Below are positions 1 to 10,659 of a stretch of DNA of 64,000 nt, in pieces. Within the stretch, counting starts at the first letter, position 1; each line of letters starts with the position of its first letter. The translations under genes were made by a program, and so were the position numbers. The notes below the pieces were generated by a model. That model was not told where the DNA came from and did not search any database. It saw nothing but the letters and a program-made list of their open reading frames with translations. Source of the DNA: Panorpa germanica (lineage: Eukaryota; Arthropoda; Insecta; Mecoptera; Panorpidae); assembly GCA_963678705.1 (NCBI GenBank), contig OY783219.1, positions 12,524,001-12,588,000 of the forward strand, given 5' to 3'.

Positions 1-175
1 TAAAAGGCTACGTGCCTACGAAGCCCGAGAAACTATATTTAAAAAATAACATATTTATAAATTGTAAATTATAAATTACAAATTATATATTATAAATTAT
101 TGTATATGTGGTAATATAAGTGCTAATAACTTCTAAAAGTTGATGCACAAACAAAATAAATAAAAAAAAAAAAAA
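1..175 (+). mobile_element. 3' end of a non-LTR retrotransposon (LINE)
   Basis: The stretch ends in an A-rich tail. Just before the tail it carries GTGCTAATAACTTCTAAAAG followed by TTGATGCAC. The same 3' signature, slightly diverged (gtgctaataactaccaatag, then ttgatgcac), precedes the poly-A at about 33040-33093, so both are 3' ends of one LINE family. The first 60 bases read as the end of an open frame that enters the window from the left. Only the tail of the element is inside the window. Calling it a LINE rests on the shared 3' UTR and poly-A; no reverse transcriptase is visible here. Confidence 0.55.
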
Positions 176-199
176 TATATATAAACTCTATAATATAAT

Positions 200-1799
200 A
201 TAAACTCTACATTTATTTATTTATAACTTTTGCATTTTTCGACAATCATCATCAAAAATACTTACTTTCAATTTACATAAATTACACAAAAAACAAGTTC
301 CTCGCAAAGATTTGCCACCCCGGGGCCTGGCAAAATTCTGACTCACAATGGCCGCCGCTGCCTTCATTACAACCCCTTAAACTTCAAAGGGATCGTAATA
401 TTTTAACAGCGCTTCATACGTCTTCCCTTCACTTCCACACTTGATACGATAAATCCAATGCTTTAATGCATTTGAGCAATTCAATTGCAAGTCAGTGCTA
501 GAACATGGTTACAAACTGCATCCATCACACATGAGCACTTAGGCCGTCCGCACATGGCTCGACTGATTGCAAACGCGAGCCCCGAATCTGCGAATAGTAA
601 TTTTAAATATTTCTTCCCTGTTTCGAAATCGGTAATCAGAAGCTTTACTTTCTTTTGCCTTTTTTCTTTAAAATGGGGATCTATACCATATTTTCTTGCA
701 GATTCACTGGCTTTGTACTTCAAGGATTCGAAGTAATTTCTATAAATTTGCATCTTTGCATTTGTCTCCGCTAAAGCTCTACTTGCCTCGTCCAAATTCA
801 TATCGCATTTTTGTAAAATTTTCGATGCATAGCATTTGTTAATTGATGTCATTAAATACATGGTGGATGAATTCACAAAAGAACACACGAACTCGAAATT
901 TAGCATTTTTGTTTTAATACTTTCTGCTCGTCTTTACTGGAGCTCTTGAGAACTATTTCTATTAATGCTTGGATAAAAATTTCGAAAAAACGAAGTTTTA
1001 TTGCAGATATTGTATCGGGTTTATTACTTTAGAGTGACGTCCAATTCGCCAGTGAATTTTGACAGCAGATCCCGATGTTTGATGCAATTTCCGAAAAAAA
1101 TTTACAAATCTTACAACGTTCCGAAAAAAATCTGTAATTCGATACAAGTGCTAACGGCATCATTTACTATCAAATTTAAATTATGAGTGGCGCAATGTAT
1201 GTAGTCCGCGTTAGGCTGGATATCCTTAATCTGTTTCTCTACACAATTATACACACCGCTCATCACACTGGCTCCATCATAACCTTGACAAACACATTTT
1301 TTTAAATCAATATTTTTGTCGATAAAAAATGTAGTCACCTGGTTGAGTAAATCTGCAATCCCCATGTTTGAATGCTGCATAAAAGCCTAGAAACGCATCT
1401 TTTACTTCTAAACCAACTGACTATCCATTCTCCGATCAGCATTAGGGGCATAGGGGCCCTATTTTGTGTGTGAATTACCTAAATTACTTTATAATTTCTC
1501 ATAAGCCTCAATGTTAAATTAAAAAATTCGAAGTTTAATATATTTTTACTGGTTCTCTGCAGTTTTTCTAAAATTTAACGAGATCATTATCTTATTATAA
1601 TCTACTAATATGCCAAATTTTAGAAAATATTAAACGGCAACTCTCTGACCGACAGTACTATTTTAAAGTCGTGTTGCAACCTATTTTATTTACATTCCAA
1701 AAGTGGGAGAATTTTTAACTAGTACAATACGAGGTTTGCTGGTCAGGGTCCGAGGGCCCCGGTGCCCAGCACCGACTGGCCCATACCTAGCTACGCCAG
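200..1799 (-). pseudogene. hAT transposase pseudogene (ZMYM1-like type)
   Basis: Two blocks on the minus strand look like the hAT transposases often annotated as zinc finger MYM-type protein 1-like. Block one (about 1380-1111) contains CQGYDGASVMSGVY and HCATHNLNLIVNDAVS, the conserved catalytic core region, and continues in a shifted frame with FFGN...RDLLSKFTGEL. Block two (906-481) is the downstream part. Stops and frameshifts break the gene, so it is dead. Near 1750-1799 the sequence ends in CTGGCCCATACCTAGCTACG, a terminal-repeat form common in insect hAT elements and correctly placed upstream of a minus-strand gene. The left end is unclear; 540-595 also carries a short piece of the repeat found at 19.9-20.7 kb. 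Confidence 0.7.
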
Positions 1800-2310
1800 T
1801 GGCTGGGGACTTCACAATAGTAGCATCCTCTCGGTGCGGTCTTTAATATAATTACTATTTTTTGTCACTAATATTAATCTTAAACGTCGCCGAACTAGTC
1901 ACCGCGACCGCGATTTATCCATTCTCCATTCACCACACTTTAAGACCATGGAGTGAGTAGCTGTCTTTGCGTCTGCGTTTGCGTTTACAACCGGCGTCGG
2001 TTCCAGCGGTTAGGCGCTAGTTCTAGGTGTAACTATACTCCCGTGCGACATTATCGGTGTCAGATCTCCCATAGTTTAATTAGTGCCCGTAACTCCATGG
2101 AACACGCCATCCGAATACGATGGGTAGGACTACGTAGTGTGGATGGCTACTAACATAAAAATGTGTTGAAATACCTCAAATGTAAAGAAACCACAAAAAT
2201 GTTTACATCCGCAGTCAAATTGTTCATTTTCACAAGAACCAATTATGACAATACATATCGTCGCTTTAGCTTTAACACCGGCTATCTCAATTTCTCTTAT
2301 TTTTTATGCC
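1800..2310. other. intergenic, no gene recognised
   Basis: I see no recognisable coding sequence or RNA gene. The short open frame at 1953-2153 is a low-complexity gtctgcgtttgcgttt region with no family resemblance. Confidence 0.5.
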
Positions 2311-2577
2311 AATGGGCTTGTGTCCTATGTCTTAATTTCTAAAAAAGTACTATATATTGATAAAGTGGGTTACTAAAACCTCAAATGTCCAATTATTTTT
2401 TAAGAACTCCTTATATTTCAGGAGATATTAACAATTAAAAAAGTCATTTTGTCTCTTTAATTATTAAAGGGATTCAACGTTGTAGACATTCCAAGTGCAT
2501 GTGACATCACAATCCTTGTGTAAGGTTGCCAACTTTACAGCTCTTAAATCTCTGCTATATGTATTTATATATCAAAA

Positions 2578-4302
2578 CTAGCAAACCCGGCGAACTCCGT
2601 TTCGCCATCAGATGGCTTCGTTTTATGTAACATTTCGTTTGGTGATTTTTTTTTTGTTTTATATTTGAAAAGGAAAAATTTTATTTCATTTCACAACAGT
2701 AATGAATTCATTTCGATTAGTGTTATTTAGTTGAACTTCTCTAAGTAAATGAAAGTGAATCCAAAGTAAATACTGAATCGAAGCGTTATACGTGTCCGCA
2801 AATTACCCGTTTCATTGAAGTGCTCTTTGGTAAACCACATTTTTTGTTTTTTGGTCTGACTTTAACACAAACAAAGCGGATGGTTTCCCAACTCGTGAAC
2901 ACGCAACTGGAACTGGAACTGGAAATTGCAATCGTTTGAAGTCAAACGGAAGATCAGTCGGAATCATTTGTATTCGAGGAATACATACATTTTCACCTGC
3001 GTACTTTCCGTTAATAATGGTTGCCTCAATCAAATTCGGCATAAGTCTTTTTATCGAAAGTCGAGTACCGTTGCAAAGTCGCGGTGGATTCAAATTACGC
3101 AATATCATAATAACTGTACCAACTTTGAGTTGCAAGTTATGTGGTGGAAATCCTGGTAACTCCAGAGAGTTCAAAAACTCCGTTGGATAATTTACTACAT
3201 CATCGGGATTTCTTATGGAATCAACGGATTTGTATGTCACCAAATCGCCAGCAATTTTTGATTGAATGGTGAAATTCAGTGCGTGTACATCATTATTCTT
3301 TGCGGCAAGAATTGCTCGTTGACTTAACCAAGCATAATTCTGATAATTCTCACTAATGTTTGGGAAAACATTTTCAATAAGAGCTAATTCAGAGTCTACA
3401 AATCGGCAAAAGTCGTTGGTAAGAGTAATTAATCCAGATGTCGCATCAACTGGGACTTTTCCATTTCCAACAGCTAACAATTGTTTGGAAAATTGTGCAG
3501 CACTTTGATCATTTTGAAGTTGAACTCTCATATTAGTGGTTAGCGATAATGTTTTTACGTTATTCCATAAAGGTGATGCCTTCTGGCAAGCATTCAATTC
3601 ATCTGCAGGCGTTCCACGGGGAATTACTGGCAACGTCTGCCTGAAATCGCCTGCCAACAATATCATCAAGCCGCCAAAGATGTTGTTATTTCGCCGAAGA
3701 TCCTTCAGTGTGAAGTTAAGTGCTTCAAGTGATTTCTTATGTGCCATTGTGCACTCATCCCAAACAATGAGGTTGCATTGCATCAACAATTTTCCCATTG
3801 CACTGGATCGGGAAATATTGCATGTTGGAGTATCAATTGTGTTTAAATTGAGTGGCAACTTAAGCGCAGAATGTACAGTGAATAAAAATTTGCACAATAC
3901 ACGTGATTGATTTGATGGTTTCCAATTGAAATGTTAGGAAACGCATAACTTATTTTTTTAACTTATTTTTCACAATTTCACAGTGAACACAATACCGGTT
4001 TGTCACATGAAATTAACTGAGCAGAGAACAATGAGGAGCTGTCAAACAATGTATCACGCACCGGCGCCATCTACTTAAAATATTGGTTTGTATCTATGCT
4101 ATGTATCAGAGATGGCACTGTATGTGAAAAAAGATTTTCTCGCTTTTCTGTTGAAATTTTTCCTGAATTCCTGAATTTTCTTTGCTATAAACCTCACGGA
4201 GCCCGAGACCTTTCCAACGAATGCAAAACCGTGGAAATCGGTTCGTGCGTTCTGGAGTTATAACGTCAGGAAGGAAAACCCGACTTATTTTTATATAGTA
4301 GA
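2578..4302 (-). mobile_element. Helitron, 1725 bp, deletion derivative
   Basis: Read on the minus strand the element starts TCTACTATATAAAAATAAGT at 4302 and ends CTAG at 2578. Eleven bases before its end is a hairpin, GGCGAA-ACGGAG-TTCGCC (2589-2606). This is the classic Helitron layout: 5' TC, 3' hairpin plus CTRR, insertion between A and T without target duplication. The insertion point is confirmed by an uninterrupted paralogue: MITE W copy 7 reads atatcaaaatatcaaat at about 39030-39047, while here the flanks are atatcaaaA and TatcaaAt with the element exactly between them. It carries only a truncated helicase gene and no Rep/HUH domain, so it cannot move on its own. Confidence 0.93.
2812..3897 (-). 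pseudogene. truncated Pif1-like helicase of a Helitron
   Basis: This 361-codon frame resembles the C-terminal helicase part of RepHel proteins, the rolling-circle replication-transposition enzymes of Helitrons. Visible motifs are HSALKLPLN near residue 10, the Walker B-like IVWDEC at about 44-49, LAGDFRQTLPVIPRG at about 82-96, and the C-terminal VACSRVGKPSALFVL near 333. Two parts are missing. The Walker A (GxGKT) segment and everything upstream are gone, because the frame opens abruptly before HSALKLP. Near residue 325, LQFPV runs through a VPVPV micro-repeat straight into VACSRVGKP, skipping the usual motif with TINKxQGQ. Both losses are in frame, which keeps a long ORF. An active helicase is not expected. 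Confidence 0.88.
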
Positions 4303-4699
4303 TATCAAATATTATTTACATCTATTTCAAGGAACAATAGAATTTCAATATTATGTCTGCCGTAACAGGGTTAAATAAAATAAAAACTTATTATTCTTTC
4401 ACTTGACTTGATTGTTTGACTACCAGCAGCTACAGAACATTACTACACCACTGACCTACTCAACAAATAACTGACGTTAAAATGCATTTCACGTCATACA
4501 AATATGGCCGACCATTTCTAGCGCTACAATTCAAACTTTTAATTGATATATCTTCGTCAACAATTAGATATTTAATAAAATAGACACACCAATACACATT
4601 TATTAACATCAATTTTAATCAACAATTGAAAAATCGACCACTAAAAAATGAGGACACAAGCCCATTCTGAACATTTCAGATTATATATGTGTCAAGAAG

Positions 4700-4830
4700 T
4701 TATATTTCTTTAGTTGGTACAAAGCTCGTTTGTCGGTAAAACAGTGACCGTTCGCTAAAAACATATACTCGAGAACGCCATAGATGACGTTGTAGGAATA
4801 ACGGCCAACACAGATGATATTTAGAGTCGA
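4700..4830. repeat. dispersed repeat Z (copy 1)
   Basis: The block with gtcggtaaaacagtgaccgt and ataacggccaacacagatga recurs in inverted orientation at about 53403-53515 (aactgtgttggccgttattt ... acggtcactgtttcaccgac). It has no coding capacity, and its family is unknown. Confidence 0.6.
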
Positions 4831-5049
4831 CAGAACTCACTGTACATATTGTTAGGTTATAATATAATTAGATAAAAAGGATTGGCAACTTAAATAATAA
4901 AATTTAAATGTCGTTTCTTTGATGTCAGGTATGATAATGTAGTTTCAAGGAGTATTGAAACTTTTTCGACGTATATAGGATATTAATAAATATATATATT
5001 TAAATTTTCAAGATGATCAATCGTGTTAAAAGTAATTTTCTTTGTGTTT

Positions 5050-5285
5050 CTAAATAATTGATATACTAATTAATGATCTCTTTATAAACATAGCTTGAAC
5101 ATTTATCTGACTGCTAAAGTTTATATGGTTTAAATAGCTCAATCGTGTGCAAAGTTATTAACGTTTTTATATTTAAAAACATGGAGTCCTAGTACAAATT
5201 TGCAAATCGATTGTCATTTTAGTACACTGTTACCATCAATATTTAATTATATAACCATGAAGTAATGTTTCACCTTAACCTTTTA
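5050..5285 (+). repeat. dispersed repeat Y (copy 1)
   Basis: About 235 bp match 34517-34756 in the same orientation (shared stretches include aaataattgatatactaatt, gctcaatcgtgtgcaaag, gcaaatcgattgtcatttta and ataaccatgaagt). A more diverged inverted copy lies near 59840-60020. No terminal repeats or ORF were seen. It is an unclassified interspersed repeat. Confidence 0.65.
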
Positions 5286-5815
5286 TATTCAATTGATACA
5301 CAAACGTTCAAAATTTGTGGGTTATAAAACACATAACCTCACTTTCAATGTATAAAAATACTTATATCATAACAATTCTATAAACAAAAGAACTACAAAT
5401 ATAATTTATTAGAGTTGTTAAATTTGAATTCAAAATATTTTATTTTTGAATTAATCTTAAATCTAAAAATTAGTCAAATACAAAGTCATTATTAATAAAC
5501 AAACCCATGAAAGACGTAGACATGTGTAGTTAGTTAGGGTATACGAGTACAAATGGACAAATGATGGGGACCACCAAAAACACCTCGAGTGACCCGAGAC
5601 AAGCAATAAACAAAAAAAAAACCAGCGTAGTGCACACCTACGTAGGTGCGATGTGATGGGCAGTCGCCGTACAGGAATTCAGTAACCAACGGGACGACAG
5701 AATATGACTGGGACTGTTTTTGAGAAATGCTCATAAATTGTGACCTTGAGAATTTGTACATATGCGTGTCCGATTATTCGAGGTCGAATGCGCGTGCATT
5801 ATCTTTCGGTGAACC
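5286..5815. other. intergenic, no gene recognised
   Basis: AT-rich sequence with two short opposing open frames (5534-5761 and 5727-5954). Neither shows domain features, and the second runs into the hairpin element that follows. Confidence 0.5.
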
Positions 5816-6284
5816 CAGGGTACCCTCACTTAGTGTACAATTCATCAATGTCGCTTTAGGCGCCATAAGTCGCCATTTTTGGAATAGTGAACTAAGATGC
5901 TCGGCGACTCAACATTTGAAGGGAATGAAGGGTGAAGAGAGTGCACTGAGCTAAAGTTCAGTGCAGTTCAGTGATACCACATATTAAAACATAATATTAT
6001 TGTATAGCACTAAACAAATGCAAATAATTGTATACACAGTGATACAAAGCATAACACAAAATAAAACTACAATAATAATATATATTTATGTATATATATA
6101 AATATTATGTTTTAATATGTGGTATCACTGAACTGCACTGAACTTTAGCTCAGTGCACTTCCTTCACCCTTCATTCCCTTCAAATGTTGAGTCGCCGAGC
6201 ATCTTAGTTCACTATTCCAATAATGGCGACTTATGGCGCCTAAAGCGACATTGATGAATTGTACACTAAGTGAGGGTACCCTGA
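5816..6284. mobile_element. foldback (hairpin) element with ~184-bp arms
   Basis: Left arm 5816-5999 and right arm 6101-6283 are inverted copies differing at only a few bases (for example cgccatttttgg against ccaataatggcg, and one two-base swap). They are separated by a 101-bp AT-rich loop. The outer ends are CAGGGTACCCTCACTTAGTG. The six-base TGAACC lies directly outside both ends (5810-5815 and 6285-6290), suggesting a target duplication. No protein is encoded. The CAGGG terminus is hAT-like, but hAT elements make 8-bp duplications, so the superfamily is open. Transcription through it would give a long double-stranded RNA hairpin. Confidence 0.88.
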
Positions 6285-6410
6285 TGAACCACTGTCTATA
6301 CTTGTTTTTAAAATACACCTATCCTTGCTATACGGCCACTCTTTTTTCGCTATAACGACTTTTAGTAATTATGGCAAGTTTTCAATTTACGGCTTACTAT
6401 GTTTCTCTAT

Positions 6411-7140
6411 AACGCCTGTCACACACTGGATGCGTATTTAAGCGACGTCGAATTCGGACGTAAATCGATGTAAAGCCAAATCGATACAAGCATATTTTCG
6501 ATAATGTTTTTTGACGACACAGTTAATATATAATTATTTCTACAATTACTACATGATAAAATAACATTTGAAGAATACTTTGTGAAATTTTCATAAATAA
6601 ATATTAAGAAATGAGGCTATGACAGCGAATCTCTGCAGACGTCACAAAAAAGAGTTTCATTGCAGAGTCCCTCATAACTCATCACTGGATTAGTTGAAAT
6701 CAAAAAACCAAATTGATTTCATTAGTTGATAAGTTTCTGCAGGTAACCCTTTTTATTTTTTATTGATTTTTTCATTATTTACAGCACTTAGAAGTCAAAA
6801 TACCGATTTTTTATGAAAGAAATCAGAAACTTTGGTATTTTAAAATACGTTAAAAGTAAAAAAAAAAATTCAACAGCGCTACCTCGGCATTTATGTAAAT
6901 AAAGATTGTGCAAATTACAAAAGGATCGGTCCAGTAGATTTTGAGCTAGAGAAGACACCGACTTGGAAAAGCTATGTATGAGAAAAACGCGTTTAAATGT
7001 TTCAAAGAAAGACGAAACCAGACCAGAGAGGTGAAGACTTAAATCTCTATATCTCCGACAATTTTACTCCAATCGACTTCAAACTTAATATGTTGTACAT
7101 TAATATAAATAAACTAAAAAAAGTAAAAAAAAAATAATTT
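6411..7140 (+). repeat. dispersed repeat S (copy 1)
   Basis: The segment from about 6478 to 7140 has a diverged inverted copy at 24150-24800 and a short direct copy at 49655-49815. Shared landmarks are ttgacgacacagttaatata, gcgaatctctgcagacg, the tccagtagattttgagct region and the ttgaagtcgattgaagtaaa region. No ORF is present. The front part (6411-6475, gcctgtcacacactggatgc) also resembles the ends of the element at 48125-48595. Confidence 0.6.
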
Positions 7141-7689
7141 AATTACCCTTAAATGGCAAAAGAATACTATACTGTTAGCGACCTTCTGTTAGCTCCTCCC
7201 TTTCTCATTGAGGCAAATCGAGAGAGGGGCTAAAATATGCTGACAAAAATAGTAGCAATAGTGTATGAGTGATATTATTGTACAAATAAGAATAATTGAT
7301 TAAGCTCTAATTAATAGAAACAATAAATCCTCTTCAGATTCGATTCCAGGGCCATAAACTTATTAGGCAGTGATATAGTTCACATATAAGAAGCCACCAC
7401 ACCTTTATAATTATAATAATATTACATATATTATTATAGAAGGTCGTCGGAGTTAGGACTCAGCATCGGAACTAAAGCCGACGTTAAATAAATATGTTTA
7501 AAATAAATGAATCCTCTAATGACTTCTCGAATGGAAATAAAACTTATTTCTTAGAAAAATATTACAGCTATTAAAAATAGAATAGTTTTATTAAATAAGA
7601 TATACCAATAATTCTTCATAAATATTTTGCACATTTTATTTGTATTTTATGTTTTAATCATAAATTGTATGTTTTAGTCAGATAACAGA
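7141..7689. other. intergenic, no gene recognised
   Basis: Short AT-rich stretch without a recognisable gene, RNA or repeat end. Confidence 0.45.
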
Positions 7690-8160
7690 GTATCCGTTTA
7701 GAGCTCCATTTCCACTCAGTGTTTTTAGTTTTAATTTAAGGTTTTAACCCAGTAAACATTTAGTGAAGTGCCCTATTTAGTAACGTTTCTATCACTATTT
7801 CACTTCAATTATAGTTCGCATCAACTTTATCTTCATTTGTATTCCGATAGGTGGAGTGGTTCCGTCATCTGTAGCTGATAAAACAGACATTTCATATGAA
7901 CGATTGTGAGAAACTGAACTATAAAAGAACTCTTTCATGACAAAAAAATCATATGCATCTCCAATATGATGTCAAAGTGAATACAAAATGCTCCAAAATG
8001 TTTACTGGGAATCTTAAATGTAATTTTAAACTTGTGAAATCATGCCTCATGCGTCTGTAGAATACGTTATTTTGTAATAATTACTATCTTTATTTAACAT
8101 AAATTATTGTATTTAATATTATTTTATTTATTTCATAAGCTGAACTTACATTTTAGGTTA
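7690..8160. repeat. MITE family V (copy 1), carrying a family C insertion
   Basis: Flanks of the C element at 7748-8009 match the intact V element at 51832-51991: agttttaatttaaggtttta on the left, then cttaaatgtaattttaaact on the right, against cctaaaatgtaagtttcagc. Taking out the insert and one AA rebuilds the V sequence. The outer ends here are too worn to place exactly. Confidence 0.55.
7748..8009 (+). mobile_element. MITE family C, copy 1 (262 bp)
   Basis: Ends are CCCAGTAAACA and TGTTTACTGGG. The sub-terminal sequence TTAGTGAAGTGCCCTATTTA is shared with the other family C copies. The two bases AA lie directly outside both ends, and comparison with the uninterrupted V element at 51861-51910 shows AA is a real 2-bp target duplication. 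There is no coding sequence. Its closest relative here is copy 7 at 58085 (also 262 bp). Confidence 0.88.
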
Positions 8161-8511
8161 AAACATTGCTTAGGTTGTAATGCTATTAAGGTTTTTGTGT
8201 AAGAAAACACGGTTTGCCAGTACGATTTTGTAAACACATTTTAATTTTAAAACAAAGCAGGCAGATACATTCAACTTTTATTATAATGAAAACCTAATTA
8301 ATAATCTTCTATTAACAGCATGCATACAATAGCATAAAACTCAACTTATTTCATAACGATGAGTGTAAGTGAGACATACAAAATATTGATTGTTTTTGCT
8401 CCGGGAAAATAAATAAGAATTCACGAATTTGATAATATTAATAATAACAGTAGCTCGAATATTTATAACGCCTTGTAAGAATTTGCGTAATAGAAGAGCT
8501 TGTTGCAATAC

Positions 8512-8726
8512 TCAATAAATCGCAATGCTGAAAAGTGCAATAGCGGCAACCACAATAACATTGGCTATTACTGAAGAACCTGTGTTGCAAAAATCACTAG
8601 TGCAGGCCTCGCATTCTGTCACTTTCCCATCGACATAACTGATGTCGTCACAAATTTCCTGTTTGGTTGATTCCTTCTTCGCAGTATGGCACTGCTTACT
8701 TTCGAAGTGCGTTTCATTGGCATATG
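8512..8726 (-). CDS. Ly6/uPAR-type GPI protein, last exon
   Basis: This is the 3' coding exon of a small secreted, membrane-anchored three-finger (Ly6, quiver/boudin-like) protein. It begins after a clear acceptor (TTTTGTTGTTACAG, ending at 8727) and supplies YANETHFESKQC, further cysteines, and the family hallmark ECEACTSDFCN. Next comes a short linker and a hydrophobic tail (VIANVIVVAAIALFSIAIY) of the kind replaced by a GPI anchor. It joins in phase 1 to the exon at 10206-10334: the single G left there plus CA here makes GCA (Ala). The fact that phase, cysteine pattern and tail all agree makes a functional gene likely. The exact family member is not identified. Confidence 0.85.
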
Positions 8727-8772
8727 CTGTAACAACAAAACAAAACAAAATCACCTTTAAAAATTGAGTTAC

Positions 8773-9239
8773 AATGGGCTTGAGTCTTATGTCTTAATTT
8801 CTATAAAACTGTATTATATATTGATAAAGTTGGTTACTATAACCTCAAATGATCAATTATTTTTTAATAACTCCTTATATGTTAAGAGATATTAACAATT
8901 AAAAAAGTCATTTTGTCTCTTTAATTATTAAAGGGATTCAACGTTGTACACATTCCAAGACATCACGTCCGCTAAGTTGCTATCTCTTTTATACAACAGA
9001 GCGTAAAACTCTTATCCATAGAAAAAATAACTGAGCTAGCCTTAAGAGTACAGACATATTACGTCATAAATACAGCCCACATCTGTAGCGCTAACAGTAC
9101 AATTTAAACTTTTAATTGCTATATCTCCGTCAACATTTAGATATTTATTAAAATAAAAACGCCAATACACATTTATTAACATCAATTTCAATCAACAATT
9201 GAAGAATCGACCACTAAAAAATGAGCAGACAAGCCCATT
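8773..9239. mobile_element. MITE family W, copy 2
   Basis: Ends AATGGGCTTGAGTCTTATG and gcagacaagcccatt, with the family's internal landmarks at both sides. The central part (about 8990-9110) differs from the majority form and resembles the centre of the short copy at 25047-25249 (tacagacatattacgtcata), so it is a subfamily. It lies in the Ly6 intron. Confidence 0.8.
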
Positions 9240-9407
9240 TACGAGTATATATTAATAGTTAAATGAAATATGTTACCCACACGATAAAGTGGTTCCAATA
9301 GTACCCAAATTGACACATAAATGACCGGCTTTTCAATTATTATCTGAAATCTGACTACTGACATCCATTTGTTTTTAATAAAAATATAATTTTTAGAGAT
9401 AATTGTT

Positions 9408-9974
9408 AATGGGCTTGTGTCCTCATTTTTTAGTGGTCGATTTTTCAATTGTTGATTGAAATTGATGTTAATAAATGTGTATTGACGTGTCTGTTTTATT
9501 AAATATCTAAATGTTGACGGAGATATAGCAATTAAAAGTTAGAATTGTAGTTTTAGCGCTAGAAATGGTCGGCCATATTTGTATGACGTGAAATGCATTT
9601 TAACGTCAGTTATTTGTTGAGTAGGTCAGTGCTGTGGTAATGTTTTTTAGCTGTTGGTAGTCAAATAATCAAGTCAAGTCAAAGAATAATAAGTTTTTAT
9701 TTTATTTAACCCTGCTAAGGCAGACATAATATTGAAATTTTATTGTTCCTCGAAATAGCTGTAAGAGATTTATGAGCTGTAAGGCTGGCAGCGGTTATGA
9801 TGTCACATGCATTTGGAATGTGTACAACGTTGAATCTTTTTAATAATTAAAGAGACAAAATTACTTTTTTATTTGTTAATATCTCTTAAGATATAAGGAG
9901 TTATAAAAAAATAAATAACCCACTTTATCAATATATAGTACACTTTTATAAAAATTAAGACATTGGACACATAG
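9408..9974. mobile_element. MITE family W, copy 3
   Basis: Starts AATGGGCTTGTGTCCTCATT and runs through the family body. The right end is worn (aagacattggacacatag where others have a clean inverted terminus). Orientation is opposite to copy 2. Confidence 0.78.
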
Positions 9975-10205
9975 AGAAATACGATTCTGCCCGTTTGTCT
10001 ATCTAAATATTGGCGATTTCAATTAAAATTTAATGGATAAGACTCTAGTAGAGTTATTTTGAGAAGCTTAACAAATCCTGCTTTAAAGAAAATATAAATT
10101 TATATTTTCTTTAAAGCTATTGTGCATCACATAAAAATAAATTTTTGGAATAATTTGGACCACGCTTTTATGATATTAATTAGTTTATTTACTATTACAA
10201 CCCAC

Positions 10206-10334
10206 CAAGTCCTTTAATTCGGATGCAATAAGGCGTGAATAGTTCAGTGTTGGCAACTCTGCAATTATATTCATGTGTTTCTGAACAAGCGATCTCTGTA
10301 GCTAAGGAGCAAACGTGACATTGCAACGACGAAC
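10206..10334 (-). CDS. Ly6/uPAR-type protein, upstream exon
   Basis: A 129-base exon between a good acceptor (CATATTCTCTTGCAG, at 10335) and donor (CTTG|GTGGGT). It encodes SSLQCHVCSLATEIACSETH and then five-cysteine-spaced sequence ending YCIRIKGL. The LQCHVC opening is the usual start of a mature Ly6 domain, directly after the signal peptide. It enters in phase 1 as well, so a preceding exon must supply the signal peptide and one base; I could not find that exon with confidence upstream. Together with the last exon it gives ten cysteines, the number expected for a three-finger fold with five disulfides. Confidence 0.82.
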
Positions 10335-10659
10335 CTGCAAGAGAATATGAAAAAAATTAGGTATTTGTATATTAATTTTGTATAGTTATTAATTTTCCAA
10401 TGCTTCTATTAAATCTGCAGAAAATTTAAGAGAATACTAGATGCCTGCATTGCACTACTGCAGTACAACTAGTCGCTTCCGTGCAACTTACCACAACATT
10501 TTTGCAAAGTTTCGTACGCCTCGTAAGTTTATATATGTATAAAATACTTGCAAGAAGATATGAATGTCGTAGACTGTTCAGAAGGTAATCGCTATTATTG
10601 AGAACGACTAGTTGAATTATGCAAAATTTGTGGCTCACCGAGTGCGAGTAATGTGCTGT

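Larger units (their letters stand above)
2311..4666. mobile_element. MITE family W, copy 1, split by a Helitron
   Basis: The ends are AATGGGCTTGTGTCCT at 2311 and the inverted form AGGACACAAGCCCATT at 4666. About 630 bp belong to this non-autonomous DNA element: 2311-2577 and 4303-4666. The middle is a separate Helitron insertion. Related copies in the window run through the same internal landmarks: a block reading gtctctttaattattaaagg, the segment with tatttaaccctgctaaggc, and the sub-terminal ttagtggtcgatttttcaat. No transposase is encoded. The superfamily is unknown; every copy has AAT...ATT next to the GGGC, so the target duplication cannot be separated from the terminal repeat. Confidence 0.8.
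8727..10205 (-). other. intron of the Ly6 gene, filled by two W-family MITEs
   Basis: The donor is G|GTGGGT at 10205 and the acceptor TTACAG at 8727, giving a 1479-bp phase-1 intron. Most of it consists of two W elements (8773-9239 and 9408-about 9974). Without them it would be only a few hundred bases long. Confidence 0.75.

Noticed and set aside
2311..4666. Treating the W elements as solo LTRs because they are about 600-700 bp long and repeated.
   Set aside because: They have inverted, not direct, termini, no TG...CA ends and no internal retroviral-type genes between pairs.
5534..5954. Overlapping opposite ORFs of 75 codons near the hairpin element.
   Set aside because: One runs into the inverted arm, neither has domain or codon evidence.
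7748..8009. Calling family C a Tc1/mariner MITE because one copy is flanked by TA.
   Set aside because: Other copies are flanked by AA, TT, CA, GAT or TAT, so TA is not required; only the 11110 copy has TA.
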